In this document: piece by piece, positions 54,055 through 62,890 of the stretch | How positions within the stretch are numbered: position 1 is the first letter of the stretch | How the letters are laid out: every line of letters begins with the position of its first letter | Assembly: GCF_050433385.1 (NCBI RefSeq) | Contig: NZ_JBNPXI010000001.1 | Location: forward strand, 62,001 to 126,000 | Length of the DNA: 64,000 nucleotides | DNA from: Brassicibacter mesophilus | Lineage (GTDB): Bacteria; Bacillota; Clostridia; Tissierellales; Proteiniboraceae | Reading direction: 5' to 3' | Position numbers and translations under genes: made by a program | The notes under the pieces: model-generated | Told to the model about the DNA's origin: nothing | What the model saw: only the letters and a program-made list of their open reading frames with translations | Database searches by the model: none

Positions 54055-54495
54055 ATGGCTATAGGCGCTAATGTCAGAAGAATAAGGAATGATCGAAATA
54101 TATCTATTTTAAAGCTAAGAGAGCTTACTGGACTTTCTAAATCAACTATTAGTGATTTAGAAAATGATAAGAGCAGCCCAACAGTAGAAACTCTTCAAAA
54201 GATTGCAAATGCTTTAGAAGTTGACGTTGAAGACTTCTTTAAATCAGAACAAAAAAATGAAGAAAATACAAAAAAATGGGATAACAAAAAAAATAGTGAT
54301 ACCAACTTAGCTAAGGAAGCTGAAAATATAGAGTTTACAACACCTGAGCAAGCAATGAAATTTATATTAGAACAAAATGTGATCATGGGATTCGGTGGAT
54401 TTGACATCAACAAAATGTCGGATGAAGAGGTTGTAGAATTTGCTAATGAGCTTTTAAGACAGTTAAAATTATTAAGCTACAAATATAAAAAATAA
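54055..54495 (+). CDS. XRE-family HTH repressor (cI-like)
   Basis: 146 aa. Residues 5-60 are an XRE helix-turn-helix (IGANVRRIRNDRNISILKLR; ELTGLSKSTISDLENDKSSP; KIANALEVDVEDFFKSE), as in phage and ICE repressors such as ImmR. A charged linker rich in Asn/Lys/Glu (65-90) leads to a C-terminal domain of about 55 residues. The ribosome site is AAGGAAGGGA. It faces the tail operon and precedes the ImmA-like gene, the standard cassette of repressor plus derepressing protease. It is likely to bind the TTTACCGAACT sites, including one in its own promoter. Confidence 0.88.
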   Translation: MAIGANVRRIRNDRNISILKLRELTGLSKSTISDLENDKSSPTVETLQKIANALEVDVEDFFKSEQKNEENTKKWDNKKNSDTNLAKEAENIEFTTPEQAMKFILEQNVIMGFGGFDINKMSDEEVVEFANELLRQLKLLSYKYKK

Positions 54496-54525
54496 CATAC
54501 TATTTACTGCATTAGGAGGGATATT

Positions 54526-54972
54526 GTGCAGCGTTATGAATGGATTGATAACTGTATCCTTGGACTATTTGATATATATAATAGTTACGATGTTTATGAG
54601 CTCTATAACTGCTTAGAAATAAAAATAAAAAAATTACATAAAGACAATATTCTGCTTCAAGGCAATGATGCATTTTATCAGAGAAATTATCTAGATGAAG
54701 AAATTGTTTTTATTAGGGATGATCTTGACTATAAATATGAGAAGTTTGTTTTAGCACACGAACTAGGACATGCTATATTGCATACAGAAATCTATAGTGC
54801 TGCTTTCAATAAATCGTTATTGAATAAAGGAAAATTTGAGATGCAATCTAACTATTTTGCTTTTAAGCTGCTGGACATAAAAATAGATAAGAACGAATTT
54901 GAAGGCTTTACTTCAGAACAAATCGCAAAGGCCTTATATGTATCTGAAGAGTGTTTAGTTTATAGTGTATAA
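54526..54972 (+). CDS. ImmA/IrrE-family metallopeptidase
   Basis: 148 aa with GTG start and AGGAGGG. The zinc motif is HELGHAILH in KFVLAHELGHAILHTEIY (near residue 85), then an Asn-rich AFNKSLLNKGKFEMQSNYFA with a Glu that may be the third ligand. In ICEBs1 and phages, ImmA cleaves the paired repressor after DNA damage or signalling. Gene order repressor then protease supports that here. It ends at the bidirectional hairpin 55056-55092. Confidence 0.87.
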   Translation: MQRYEWIDNCILGLFDIYNSYDVYELYNCLEIKIKKLHKDNILLQGNDAFYQRNYLDEEIVFIRDDLDYKYEKFVLAHELGHAILHTEIYSAAFNKSLLNKGKFEMQSNYFAFKLLDIKIDKNEFEGFTSEQIAKALYVSEECLVYSV

Positions 54973-55055
54973 AAACAATAGGGTACATTAAAAAGTAAAG
55001 ATAATCTTTTAAAACAGCTGTAAGCTGACTAAAACAGACAAGTCATTATAAAAAA

Positions 55056-55092
55056 TTAAAGCCACTTTGATTTATTTTCAAAGTGGCTTTAA
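55056..55092. terminator. Bidirectional terminator between the ImmA-like gene and tRNA-Sec
   Basis: TTAAAGCCACTTTGA / TCAAAGTGGCTTTAA perfect 15-bp stem with a 7-nt loop; T tracts on both sides. It serves the plus-strand protease gene and the minus-strand tRNA gene. Confidence 0.85.
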
Positions 55093-55106
55093 TATAAAAA
55101 TCTATA

Positions 55107-55203
55107 TGGCGGGAATATGTGGGAATCGAACCCACCCAGGACGCTCCTAACGCCCCGCGCTGGTTTTGAAGACCAGAGGGCACACCAGCACCCATCTACT
55201 CCC
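55107..55203 (-). tRNA. selC: tRNA-Sec (UCA anticodon)
   Basis: 97 nt including an encoded CCA end. The anticodon loop reads CTTCAAA with TCA at 55167-55169. A long variable arm pairs (GCGGGGCG / CGTCCTGG region), the T arm is GTGGG-TTCGATT-CCCAC, and the D stem is extended, which marks tRNA-Sec. It reads UGA through SelB and is charged first with Ser, then converted by SelA. selA, selB and selD lie 3-7 kb away. Confidence 0.95.
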
Positions 55204-55319
55204 ATTAATTCGACACAAATAGTATTATAAGATATAATCATAGTTTTTGCAAGGTCAAATTTTGTAAAATAATGAAGTCTTTATAAAAAGGTCATAAGCA
55301 ATGTTTATTAGTCGAATTT

Positions 55320-56189
55320 TTATCCAATTTCTCCCAGGTTGCTTTGTATTTTAAATCTATCTTTATCGTATATTAGATAGATTCCTTTCTCTTTTTCTCT
55401 GTTTGACTGCTGATCATGGTAATAAAGCGTTATATCAAGAACTATCTTAGTATTTTTGTCATAATTATTAATAATATACTTATTAATTTTGTAATCTACT
55501 AAATCTTTATATGTTGCTTCATAATATGACTTAAGAGTACTAAAATTTACACTTCTTTGCTTCTGATAATATACAATATTACTCAGTCTATTATAATTCT
55601 TCTTTAAAATACTTTCATAATAGTCTTCAACAATTTCAGTAGGACTACTGTAGTTATTGTTAACAATTAATTGGCTAAATGCTAAAGGTTCTCCAATACT
55701 ATAATGCTTGCCGAAAATTTCTTTTCTTTCGCCTTCTATTAAAATTTGTACTTTTTCAATTCCTTCTAAAGCAGTCAAGCTGTTTACTATAGAATATAAT
55801 AATAAGGCTTCTTCCTTTTCATCGTAACTTTCATCTATTAAGTTTTTTGTGAAGCTAATATATGCTACATTATTTTTTGTTGCAATAGATAATAATTCAG
55901 TTTCATGCGGTATTAGGTTCTTTAGACTTTGAACTTCAGTGCCCTTAAGCAGTTCTCTAACTACAACATTTTCAATTTTTTCATTTTCAATATTCACTGT
56001 TCTCACTTCTCTACTTAAATACCTTTCCCTAGCTTCTGGAAAATAAAGATCTATCTTAACTTGCGAAGCCCTAGGAAGTGGGCTAATTGGCGGATAGCTA
56101 TTATTGTCTTTTTCAATAATATTATAATTTTGGCATCCAGTAAGTGTAGCGACAACAAATATAAGTAATAACACAAGTTTACGTTTCAT
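55320..56189 (-). CDS. GerMN-domain lipoprotein
   Basis: 289 aa. Lipobox ATLTGC at Cys19 after a hydrophobic signal, then a Pro/Asn-rich linker (SYPPISPLPRAS). Residues 45-160 fit the sporulation/germination GerMN domain (KIDLYFPEARERYLSREVRT; VVVRELLKGTEVQSLKNLIP; HETELLSIATKNNVAYISFT). The C-terminal part (ILKKNYNRLSNIVYYQKQ) has no named domain. It begins 28 nt after the histidine kinase gene and is likely in that operon, so it may be a surface partner or target of the two-component system. A role in sporulation is family inference. Confidence 0.85.
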   Translation of the reverse strand: MKRKLVLLLIFVVATLTGCQNYNIIEKDNNSYPPISPLPRASQVKIDLYFPEARERYLSREVRTVNIENEKIENVVVRELLKGTEVQSLKNLIPHETELLSIATKNNVAYISFTKNLIDESYDEKEEALLLYSIVNSLTALEGIEKVQILIEGERKEIFGKHYSIGEPLAFSQLIVNNNYSSPTEIVEDYYESILKKNYNRLSNIVYYQKQRSVNFSTLKSYYEATYKDLVDYKINKYIINNYDKNTKIVLDITLYYHDQQSNREKEKGIYLIYDKDRFKIQSNLGEIG

Positions 56190-56217
56190 TATAATCCTCC
56201 AAATAAAATATTATATG

Positions 56218-57663
56218 TTAGATGTCATAAGGTATTTTTATATAGAAAATGCTACCTTTTCCAAGTTCACTCTCAACTTCAATTACTCCTTGATGTAAGG
56301 ATATAATCTGATGAGCTATTGATAGCCCCAATCCTGTTCCTCCTGTATTTCTAGTTCGTGCTTTATCAACTCTATAAAATCTATCAAATATATGAGAGAT
56401 GGACTCTTTTGGTATCCCTATACCATTATCCCTAACTTCAATAACAACGTATCTTCCTTTATGATATAGAGATACATTTACTTCTCCATTCTCTGGAGTA
56501 TACTTTATGGCATTATGAATAATATTTATTACAGCTTGTTGTATCTTTTCAGTATCAACTTTTATTTGTATCTTTTCATTTAAATCTAGTATCAAATCTA
56601 TTTTTTTCTGCTGAGCTAATGGTTTCATCCTATTTATAATTTTTTCTAATAAAAAATTAATATAAGTTATTTTATAGTTTACATGTAGCTTCTCTTTATC
56701 TAAATCTACTAATATTAGTAGCTCTTCGATTATATTATTAAGTCTATCTACTTCCGCAGATATATCATTTAAAAATTCTTTGTATATAAGTATGTTGCTT
56801 TCATTTTGATGAATTAATGATTCAGATAATAATTTTATCGAACTAAGTGGAGTCCTTAATTCGTGTGAAACATTGGCAACAAAATCTTTTCTTTGATTAT
56901 CAACTTGGTCAAGTTTTAATATCATTGTGTTAAATGCATCACCCATTTTTTTAAATTCATCATTTGTGTTAATGTTTATCTTCTGCTTTAAATCTCCTTG
57001 AGACATTTTAATAATAGCTTTAGTAAATCTATCTATAGGTCGAAAAACAACTCCAGAAAATATAAAGCTAAATATTGCAATAATCAAAATACTAGCTAAT
57101 GAAATTATTATAAGCTGCTTGTTTATATGTCTTACAGTCTCATAAATATCATCTATTGGAACTGAAATCAATATAGCTCCAATAACATCATTCTGGATCA
57201 TAACAGGAACTGAAATATATAGCACGTGTCCGTATTCCTTGAAAAAATACACATTTGAAGCAGTTATTCCTCTTAGAGCATCTTTTATTTCATCATGCTT
57301 GAAGCTTTCTCCAATAAATTCTTTATTAGAGTCACCTTTTACAATACCATTATCATTTACAACTATTATTCTAGAATTTATCTCTTTACTATAATTTTCT
57401 ACAATTAGATTCATATATCCAAGAGGCTCAATTATCTGATTTGGTTCTAAATGATACTTTATGTTATTAGACAAAATATTAGCTCTAATAAGAATATTTG
57501 ATTTCCGCTGTTCAATATATACATTAAGGATTGTTTGACTAATAAAAGTATTTATAAGCAATAAAGAAATAATTACCAATAATAAATAGGTGGAAACAAG
57601 TTTCCACCTTACACTAAAAAATCTATTATGTTTCTTAAGACTTACTCCTAAAATAGTAACCAA
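56218..57663 (-). CDS. Sensor histidine kinase (HAMP, HisKA, HATPase_c)
   Basis: 481 aa; N-terminal start uncertain (TTG at 57663 overlaps the regulator gene by 29 nt). TM1 (about 22-40), an extracytoplasmic sensor with EYGHVLYISVPVMIQNDVIG, TM2 (185-205), HAMP (about 206-258), phosphoacceptor SHELRTPLSSIKLL with His near 268, N box IIHNAIKYTPENGE, G1 DNGIGIPKE and G2 GTGLGLSIAHQ. It should autophosphorylate and pass phosphate to the adjacent regulator. Architecture is PhoR/WalK-like without a PAS domain. The stimulus is unknown; coupling with a GerMN lipoprotein hints at envelope or spore events. Confidence 0.93.
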   Translation of the reverse strand: MVTILGVSLKKHNRFFSVRWKLVSTYLLLVIISLLLINTFISQTILNVYIEQRKSNILIRANILSNNIKYHLEPNQIIEPLGYMNLIVENYSKEINSRIIVVNDNGIVKGDSNKEFIGESFKHDEIKDALRGITASNVYFFKEYGHVLYISVPVMIQNDVIGAILISVPIDDIYETVRHINKQLIIISLASILIIAIFSFIFSGVVFRPIDRFTKAIIKMSQGDLKQKININTNDEFKKMGDAFNTMILKLDQVDNQRKDFVANVSHELRTPLSSIKLLSESLIHQNESNILIYKEFLNDISAEVDRLNNIIEELLILVDLDKEKLHVNYKITYINFLLEKIINRMKPLAQQKKIDLILDLNEKIQIKVDTEKIQQAVINIIHNAIKYTPENGEVNVSLYHKGRYVVIEVRDNGIGIPKESISHIFDRFYRVDKARTRNTGGTGLGLSIAHQIISLHQGVIEVESELGKGSIFYIKIPYDI

Positions 57664-58327
57664 CTCCCCACTTTGTTAGTATATACTCTGCCTGACTAGA
57701 GTTTTGCTCTATTTTTTCTCTCAGACGTCTAATATGAACATCTACCGTTCTTAAATCACCAAAATATTCATATCCCCAAATTATTTCTAATAGTTCTTCT
57801 CGAGTAAATACTTTCCCAGGGTTTGAGGCTAATAGGAGCAATAAATCAAATTCCTTTGCAGTTAGATTAATATCCTGTCCCCTTACAGTAACTTTTCTTC
57901 CAAGAGTATTAATAGTAAAATTCTCTACCTGAATTACTTGTTCTCCTATTTTTGTTTCCTTGCTATTTGCTCTTCTTAGAATAGCTTTAATTCGAGCCTT
58001 TAGTTCAAGTATATTAAATGGCTTGGTTAAATAATCATCTGCTCCATATTCTAATCCAAGTATTTTATTTATGTCCTCCCCTTTAGCAGTTAACATTATG
58101 ATTGGAACTTGTGACTTTTCTCTGATCTTTTGACACACCTCAAGGCCATCAATCCCAGGTAGCATTAGGTCTAAAACTATCAGGTTATAGTCACCTTTCT
58201 TTACCTTTTCTAGAGCATCCAATCCATCATAAGATACATCTATATTATATCCATCTTGTTCTAAGCTATACTTTAACCCCTTTACCAGCAAAGCCTCATC
58301 ATCTACAACCAAAATCTTGGTGTCCAC
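57635..58327 (-). CDS. OmpR/PhoB-family response regulator
   Basis: 230 aa, GTG start with GGGGTGAT. Receiver domain: DDEALL, phosphoacceptor D53 in LIVLDLMLPGIDGLEV, and K102 in DDYLTKPFNILEL. The winged-helix DNA-binding domain is complete (NLTAKEFDLLLLLASNPGKV; EYFGDLRTVDVHIRRLREKI; WGVGYYFRSK). It overlaps the kinase gene, so the pair is coupled. Its targets cannot be read from the sequence. Confidence 0.95.
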   Translation of the reverse strand: MDTKILVVDDEALLVKGLKYSLEQDGYNIDVSYDGLDALEKVKKGDYNLIVLDLMLPGIDGLEVCQKIREKSQVPIIMLTAKGEDINKILGLEYGADDYLTKPFNILELKARIKAILRRANSKETKIGEQVIQVENFTINTLGRKVTVRGQDINLTAKEFDLLLLLASNPGKVFTREELLEIIWGYEYFGDLRTVDVHIRRLREKIEQNSSQAEYILTKWGVGYYFRSKS

Positions 58328-58453
58328 AATATCACCCCAAATATTATTTTACATAATGGACTAAAATCATTATATTTCTTACTATATATCTTCTATATTA
58401 TTTCTATTAATCCTCTTTTTTCGATAAAGATTTATTAATTCTACTAAATTTTA

Positions 58454-60361
58454 TTAGTATAATACTCTGTTATCGCCAACACGCTTAGTTATTTTTATTT
58501 CATCCAAATATTCTAATATTGAAATTGCAAGCTTTCTATTAGTATTCAACAAATCTCTAAGCTGAGCAACGTTTATTGAACCATTATCTTTTATATATTG
58601 CTTTAATGCTTCAATGCCTTCAATGTATGCATCCTTATGGATAATATTATCCTCTTTCAATCTGACTAGTATTCCTGATTCTAATAGTACATCATAAACC
58701 TGCTGTATGTCATTTTTATTATAGTTCAACAAATCAAAAAGCTCATCCTTCTTTGGTGGAGTAAATTTGTTATCACGATATACTTTTTCAATACCATTTT
58801 TTATTTCAATCTGTGTATCATTAAACACAATTTCGAATTCTTTCAGTGCAATACTTTCATTTACTTGTTTAATAATTCCATCTTCAATCAGTTTGTTAAT
58901 AAAGCTATCACCTAGCTTAGGTTTAATAGTACTCAAGTATTTGCTTCTAACCTCTTCTTTCGGCATCCCTGGTTTTAACGGATACTTATGATGGAATTTA
59001 TTTAGTTCTTCAGTAATCTTTCCTGTCAAACTATTTAAATACGTTACATGAATAACATGTACATCCTTTAATAAGCTAAAGGATATGACCTTTCGTTCTG
59101 CTAGTAACTTCTTCACTGTTATTTCAACCTTATCCTCCGGAAGTACGGTAAACACCGAAAGATCTTTTAAACTTGGGAAAATCTTGCTCTTGTCAAGAAT
59201 AATTTTTTCAACTACTTCATTTATGTCGCCTTTCTCTTTCAATTCAAGCTCTTTTATAACTTCATTATCAAATCTTTTTCTCTTTGGAGGATTTGACTCT
59301 AATATTTCCCCACCCCCAATAGTCATCATAGGTGAATAAAATCTAATAATAAATCTATCACCACGTTTTGCAACAATGTGCTCCTCTAGTCTGAGCTGGG
59401 CATAACAGCTTTCTCCTGGTGTTAATTGTTCTCTATCTAAAAATACAACTCTACACAGCACTTCACTAGACCCAATATATAGCCTTAATCTAGTCCTATT
59501 ATCTATAATTCTCTGTGAGTCTTCTAATAGCTTAAGCTTAACATCAACCATCATAGTTGATTCCATTGAGGCTATAGGTGCTATTACATCTCCCCTGTTA
59601 ATCTCTGACTTCTTTAGGCCAGCAATATTTACCGCAACTCTTTGCCCTCCATATCCGACCTGACTGTCATGTCCATGTACTTGTATAGATCTTATTCTTC
59701 CCTTTTTATTTCCTGGGAAAACCTGTATTTCATCCCCTACATTTAGCTTCCCCGCGATTAGTGTACCTGTTACTATAGTACCAAATCCAGTTATGGAAAA
59801 AACTCTGTCAACTGGTAATCTTGGAGTTTCAGCATCATCTCTTTCCTGAATTTCTTCTGTAAGTATATCTATAGTTTGTATTACTTTATCTATTCCCATC
59901 TTTGTAATTGAAGATACCGGCAAGATTGGACTATTTTCTAAAAAAGTACCTTTAACATATTCTCTAATATCTTCTTGAACCAATTCTAGCCACTCGTCGT
60001 CCACAAGTTCAGCCTTTGTTAAAACAACTACACCCTTTTCTATACCAAGTAGGTCTAGAATATCTAGATGCTCTTTTGTTTGAGGCATTATTCCTTCGTC
60101 TGCTGCTACAACAAGTACAACTATATCTATGCCCATTACGCCAGCAAGCATGTTTTTAATAAATTTTTCATGCCCAGGAACATCAATAATTCCTGCTCTT
60201 CTTCCGCTAGGTAAATCAAAGTAGGTAAAACCTAGTTCAATAGAAATTCCTCTTTCTTTTTCTTCTTTTAATCTGTCAGTATCTCTACCTGTTATTGCTC
60301 TTATTAAAGTAGTTTTGCCATGATCTATATGTCCAGCTGTTCCAATTATTACGTTTTTCAA
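58454..60361 (-). CDS. selB: Selenocysteine-specific elongation factor SelB
   Basis: 635 aa, TTG start with AAAGGAG. EF-Tu-like GTPase: P-loop GTAGHIDHGKTTLIRAITG (residues 6-24), G2 ERGISIELGFTYF, G3 DVPGHEKFIKNM, G4 TKAE. Domains II and III (VTGTLIAGKLNVGDEIQVFP; IAPIASMESTMMVDVKLKLL) and C-terminal winged helices (from about 370; ending YLDEIKITKRVGDNRVLY) bind the SECIS hairpin. It delivers Sec-tRNA to UGA. It starts 14 nt after selA. Confidence 0.96.
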   Translation of the reverse strand: MKNVIIGTAGHIDHGKTTLIRAITGRDTDRLKEEKERGISIELGFTYFDLPSGRRAGIIDVPGHEKFIKNMLAGVMGIDIVVLVVAADEGIMPQTKEHLDILDLLGIEKGVVVLTKAELVDDEWLELVQEDIREYVKGTFLENSPILPVSSITKMGIDKVIQTIDILTEEIQERDDAETPRLPVDRVFSITGFGTIVTGTLIAGKLNVGDEIQVFPGNKKGRIRSIQVHGHDSQVGYGGQRVAVNIAGLKKSEINRGDVIAPIASMESTMMVDVKLKLLEDSQRIIDNRTRLRLYIGSSEVLCRVVFLDREQLTPGESCYAQLRLEEHIVAKRGDRFIIRFYSPMMTIGGGEILESNPPKRKRFDNEVIKELELKEKGDINEVVEKIILDKSKIFPSLKDLSVFTVLPEDKVEITVKKLLAERKVISFSLLKDVHVIHVTYLNSLTGKITEELNKFHHKYPLKPGMPKEEVRSKYLSTIKPKLGDSFINKLIEDGIIKQVNESIALKEFEIVFNDTQIEIKNGIEKVYRDNKFTPPKKDELFDLLNYNKNDIQQVYDVLLESGILVRLKEDNIIHKDAYIEGIEALKQYIKDNGSINVAQLRDLLNTNRKLAISILEYLDEIKITKRVGDNRVLY

Positions 60362-60375
60362 CTAAAAACACTCCT

Positions 60376-61788
60376 TTAGATATTATCTACCAAATGTTTA
60401 AATCCAGATACGATAGTGTCAATTTCCGCTATATCAACAGTTCTCATGTCAATAAATATCCTGTCTTTATATAGCCTAGTAATTATTGGAGTAGGAAGTT
60501 GTCTTAACTTTCTTTCTACCATGGAAACACTAGCTTCATTTGAGTAGATCATCACACATTTTGTTGGAATTTGTTCTAAAGGCATTGAACCTCCACCAAC
60601 TTGTGAGAAATCATCAACTACCTCGATTTTTAGCACATCATTTATGCTATCAAATAATCTATTTTGTAAAAGAAGTGCCTTTTGATTTAGTTCTTCTATT
60701 GGTGTAGTAAGCATTTTAAGAGTCGGGATATCCTCTAAAGCTTCCTTCTCATCTAAATATAGCTTCAAAGTTGCCTCTAACGCTGATATAGTAAATTTGT
60801 CAATCCTTAATGCTCTATTTAAAGGGTGTTTTTTCATAATATCTATATATTTCTTTTTACCTATAATTATACCTGCCTGAGGTCCTCCTAAAAGCTTATC
60901 TCCACTAAATGTTACTACGTCTACTCCAGCTTTAATTGATTCTTGAACAGTAGGTTCATACTCAAGTCCATATTTACTTAAATCTATCAGGACACCACTT
61001 CCCAAGTCCTCCACTACAGGCACATTATACTTTGCTCCTAGTTCTACCATTTCTTCTAATGATACATTTGAAGTAAACCCAAGGATTCTATAGTTACTCG
61101 TGTGAACTTTCAGTAACGCTGATGTATCTTCTCCTATGGCTTTTTCATAATCCCAGTAATGAGTTTTATTTGTAGTTCCCACATCAACGAGTTTTGCGCC
61201 ACTCTGCTCCATTACATCAGGGACTCTAAAAGATCCTCCTATTTCCACTAACTCGCCTCTTGAAACTATAACTTCTTTATTCTCGGCAAGGCTGCTTAGA
61301 ACTAGCATAACAGCTGCCGCATTGTTATTTACAACCAAAGCAGCTTCTGCTCCTGTAATTCTCTTAATTATATCTTCAAGATGACTGTATCTTGACCCTC
61401 TAGAACCTTTTTCTAGATCAAATTCTAGATTATTATAACTTGAAGCTATTTCCACTACATTGTTAATTATTTTATTGCTTATTAATGAACGTCCAAGGTT
61501 AGTATGAATAACCACTCCAGTACCATTAATAACTTTTCTTAATCTTGGTTTTAATTTACCTTGAACTCTTATTTCAATTAATTCTGATATGGTTTGTATT
61601 TCATTATCTATTTCGTCTAAGGTAATACTTCCCTGCGATATTAAATTTCTTAATCTTTCTATTTCTTCTCTTATTGATTCAAGCACAATTTCTCTAGGCA
61701 TCGTTTCTAATAAATGACTTATTTTTTGCTCTGAAAGAAGTTGATCTACTTTTGGTAATCTGCTAAAAAGATTAATACTATTTTTCAT
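60376..61788 (-). CDS. selA: L-seryl-tRNA(Sec) selenium transferase SelA
   Basis: 470 aa, full length. PLP fold: N-terminal RLPKVDQLLSEQKISHLLET, then VVIHTNLGRSLISN, the PLP lysine in VVTFSGDKLLGGPQAGIIIG near residue 295, and EDLGSGVLIDLSKYG as the PLP-ring acid region. It converts Ser-tRNA-Sec to Sec-tRNA-Sec with selenophosphate made by SelD. Weak ribosome site; the gap to selD is 45 nt. Part of comEA-selD-selA-selB. Confidence 0.96.
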   Translation of the reverse strand: MKNSINLFSRLPKVDQLLSEQKISHLLETMPREIVLESIREEIERLRNLISQGSITLDEIDNEIQTISELIEIRVQGKLKPRLRKVINGTGVVIHTNLGRSLISNKIINNVVEIASSYNNLEFDLEKGSRGSRYSHLEDIIKRITGAEAALVVNNNAAAVMLVLSSLAENKEVIVSRGELVEIGGSFRVPDVMEQSGAKLVDVGTTNKTHYWDYEKAIGEDTSALLKVHTSNYRILGFTSNVSLEEMVELGAKYNVPVVEDLGSGVLIDLSKYGLEYEPTVQESIKAGVDVVTFSGDKLLGGPQAGIIIGKKKYIDIMKKHPLNRALRIDKFTISALEATLKLYLDEKEALEDIPTLKMLTTPIEELNQKALLLQNRLFDSINDVLKIEVVDDFSQVGGGSMPLEQIPTKCVMIYSNEASVSMVERKLRQLPTPIITRLYKDRIFIDMRTVDIAEIDTIVSGFKHLVDNI

Positions 61789-61833
61789 AGTCTATTCATC
61801 CATCCTATCTTTGTTAATTTAATCATAGCTTTT

Positions 61834-62874
61834 TTATTCTACAATTATATATGCAGCTTCTTTCTCTGTCACTTCACCAATACAGCTATATTCTGTAGGA
61901 CTATCCTTAAGTTCATCCAGTAATAAATCTAGCTTATCCTTTTCAACTGAAATAAGTAATCCTCCAGAAGTTTGAGGATCAAATAATATATCCTGCATAG
62001 CCTGTGAAACATTATCAGAAAATCTAACTTTATCTCCGATAAAACTCATATTAGAATAAGCACCTGAAGGCACTAAACCCATCTTTGCAAATTCGACAGC
62101 TTCTTTTATTACAGGGATATTCTCACTTCTAAGTTTTATACTGACTCCACTGCCTTCAGCCATCTCTAGTGTATGTCCTAAAAGCCCAAAGCCAGTAATA
62201 TCAGTGCAGCTATTAGCTCCAACTTTAATCATTGCATCTTTTGCATGCTTATTCAATGTTGTCATCACATGTACTGCTTTGTTATAAGCCTGTTCTTCTA
62301 CCATTTGTGCCTTGATTGCTGTATTTAATATACCTATACCTAGTGGTTTAGTCAATACAAGCATATCACCTACTTTTGCATTGCTATTTGTCAAAACATC
62401 ATTTGGGTGAATAAATCCACTTACACACAGACCATACTTAGGCTCATTATCTTCTACTGTGTGTCCCCCTATGAGTATAGCATTTGCCTCTGCAACTTTA
62501 TCAAATCCTCCTTTTAATATCTGAGCCATTATATCCGGAGATAAGCAGGTTGGAAAACAGATTATATTCATTGCAAGCTTTGGATCCGCACCCATTGCAT
62601 ACACATCACTTAATGAGTTTGTCGCAGCTATTTGTCCATAAGTATATGGGTCATCAACAACAGGTGTAAAAAAATCAACTGTCTGAACTAGTGCAGTATC
62701 ATCATTTATTTTATAAACTGCTGCATCATCAGAAGTTTCTATTCCAACTAATAAGTTTTCATCATACGATTTTGGTAATTGACACAGAACCTGTGCCAAG
62801 GTATCAGGACCTATTTTAGCAGCTCAACCAGAGCTTCTAGAGAGCTCAGTCAATCTTTTTTCTTTTTCGCTCAT
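61834..62874 (-). CDS. selD: Selenide, water dikinase SelD, itself a selenoprotein (UGA at codon 17)
   Basis: 346 aa if UGA is read as Sec. The ATG at 62872-62874 starts SEKEKRLTELSRSSG-U-AAKIGPD; TGA at 62824-62826 is codon 17, the catalytic Cys/Sec position, and K20 follows as in other SelD. Beyond it lie DAALVQTVDFFTPVVDDP-type ATP/metal motifs (DDAAVYKINDDTALVQTVDF), GQIAATNSLSDVYAMGADP, and TDITGFGLLGHTLEMAEGSG. It makes selenophosphate from selenide and ATP. A naive call would start at a TTG (62799) and miss the active site. A SECIS-like hairpin follows the UGA. Confidence 0.95.
62779..62826 (-). promoter_or_regulatory. Bacterial SECIS element in selD
   Basis: UGA at 62824-62826 is followed after 24 nt by TTGGCACAG-GTT-CTGTGTCAA (62779-62799), a near-perfect hairpin with one G-U pair. 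Its apical AGGUUCU resembles the fdhF SECIS loop (AGGUCU), with the key G about 33 nt from the UGA, within the bacterial range of 16-37. Confidence 0.88.
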
Positions 62875-62890
62875 TATTCCCACCCTTTCT

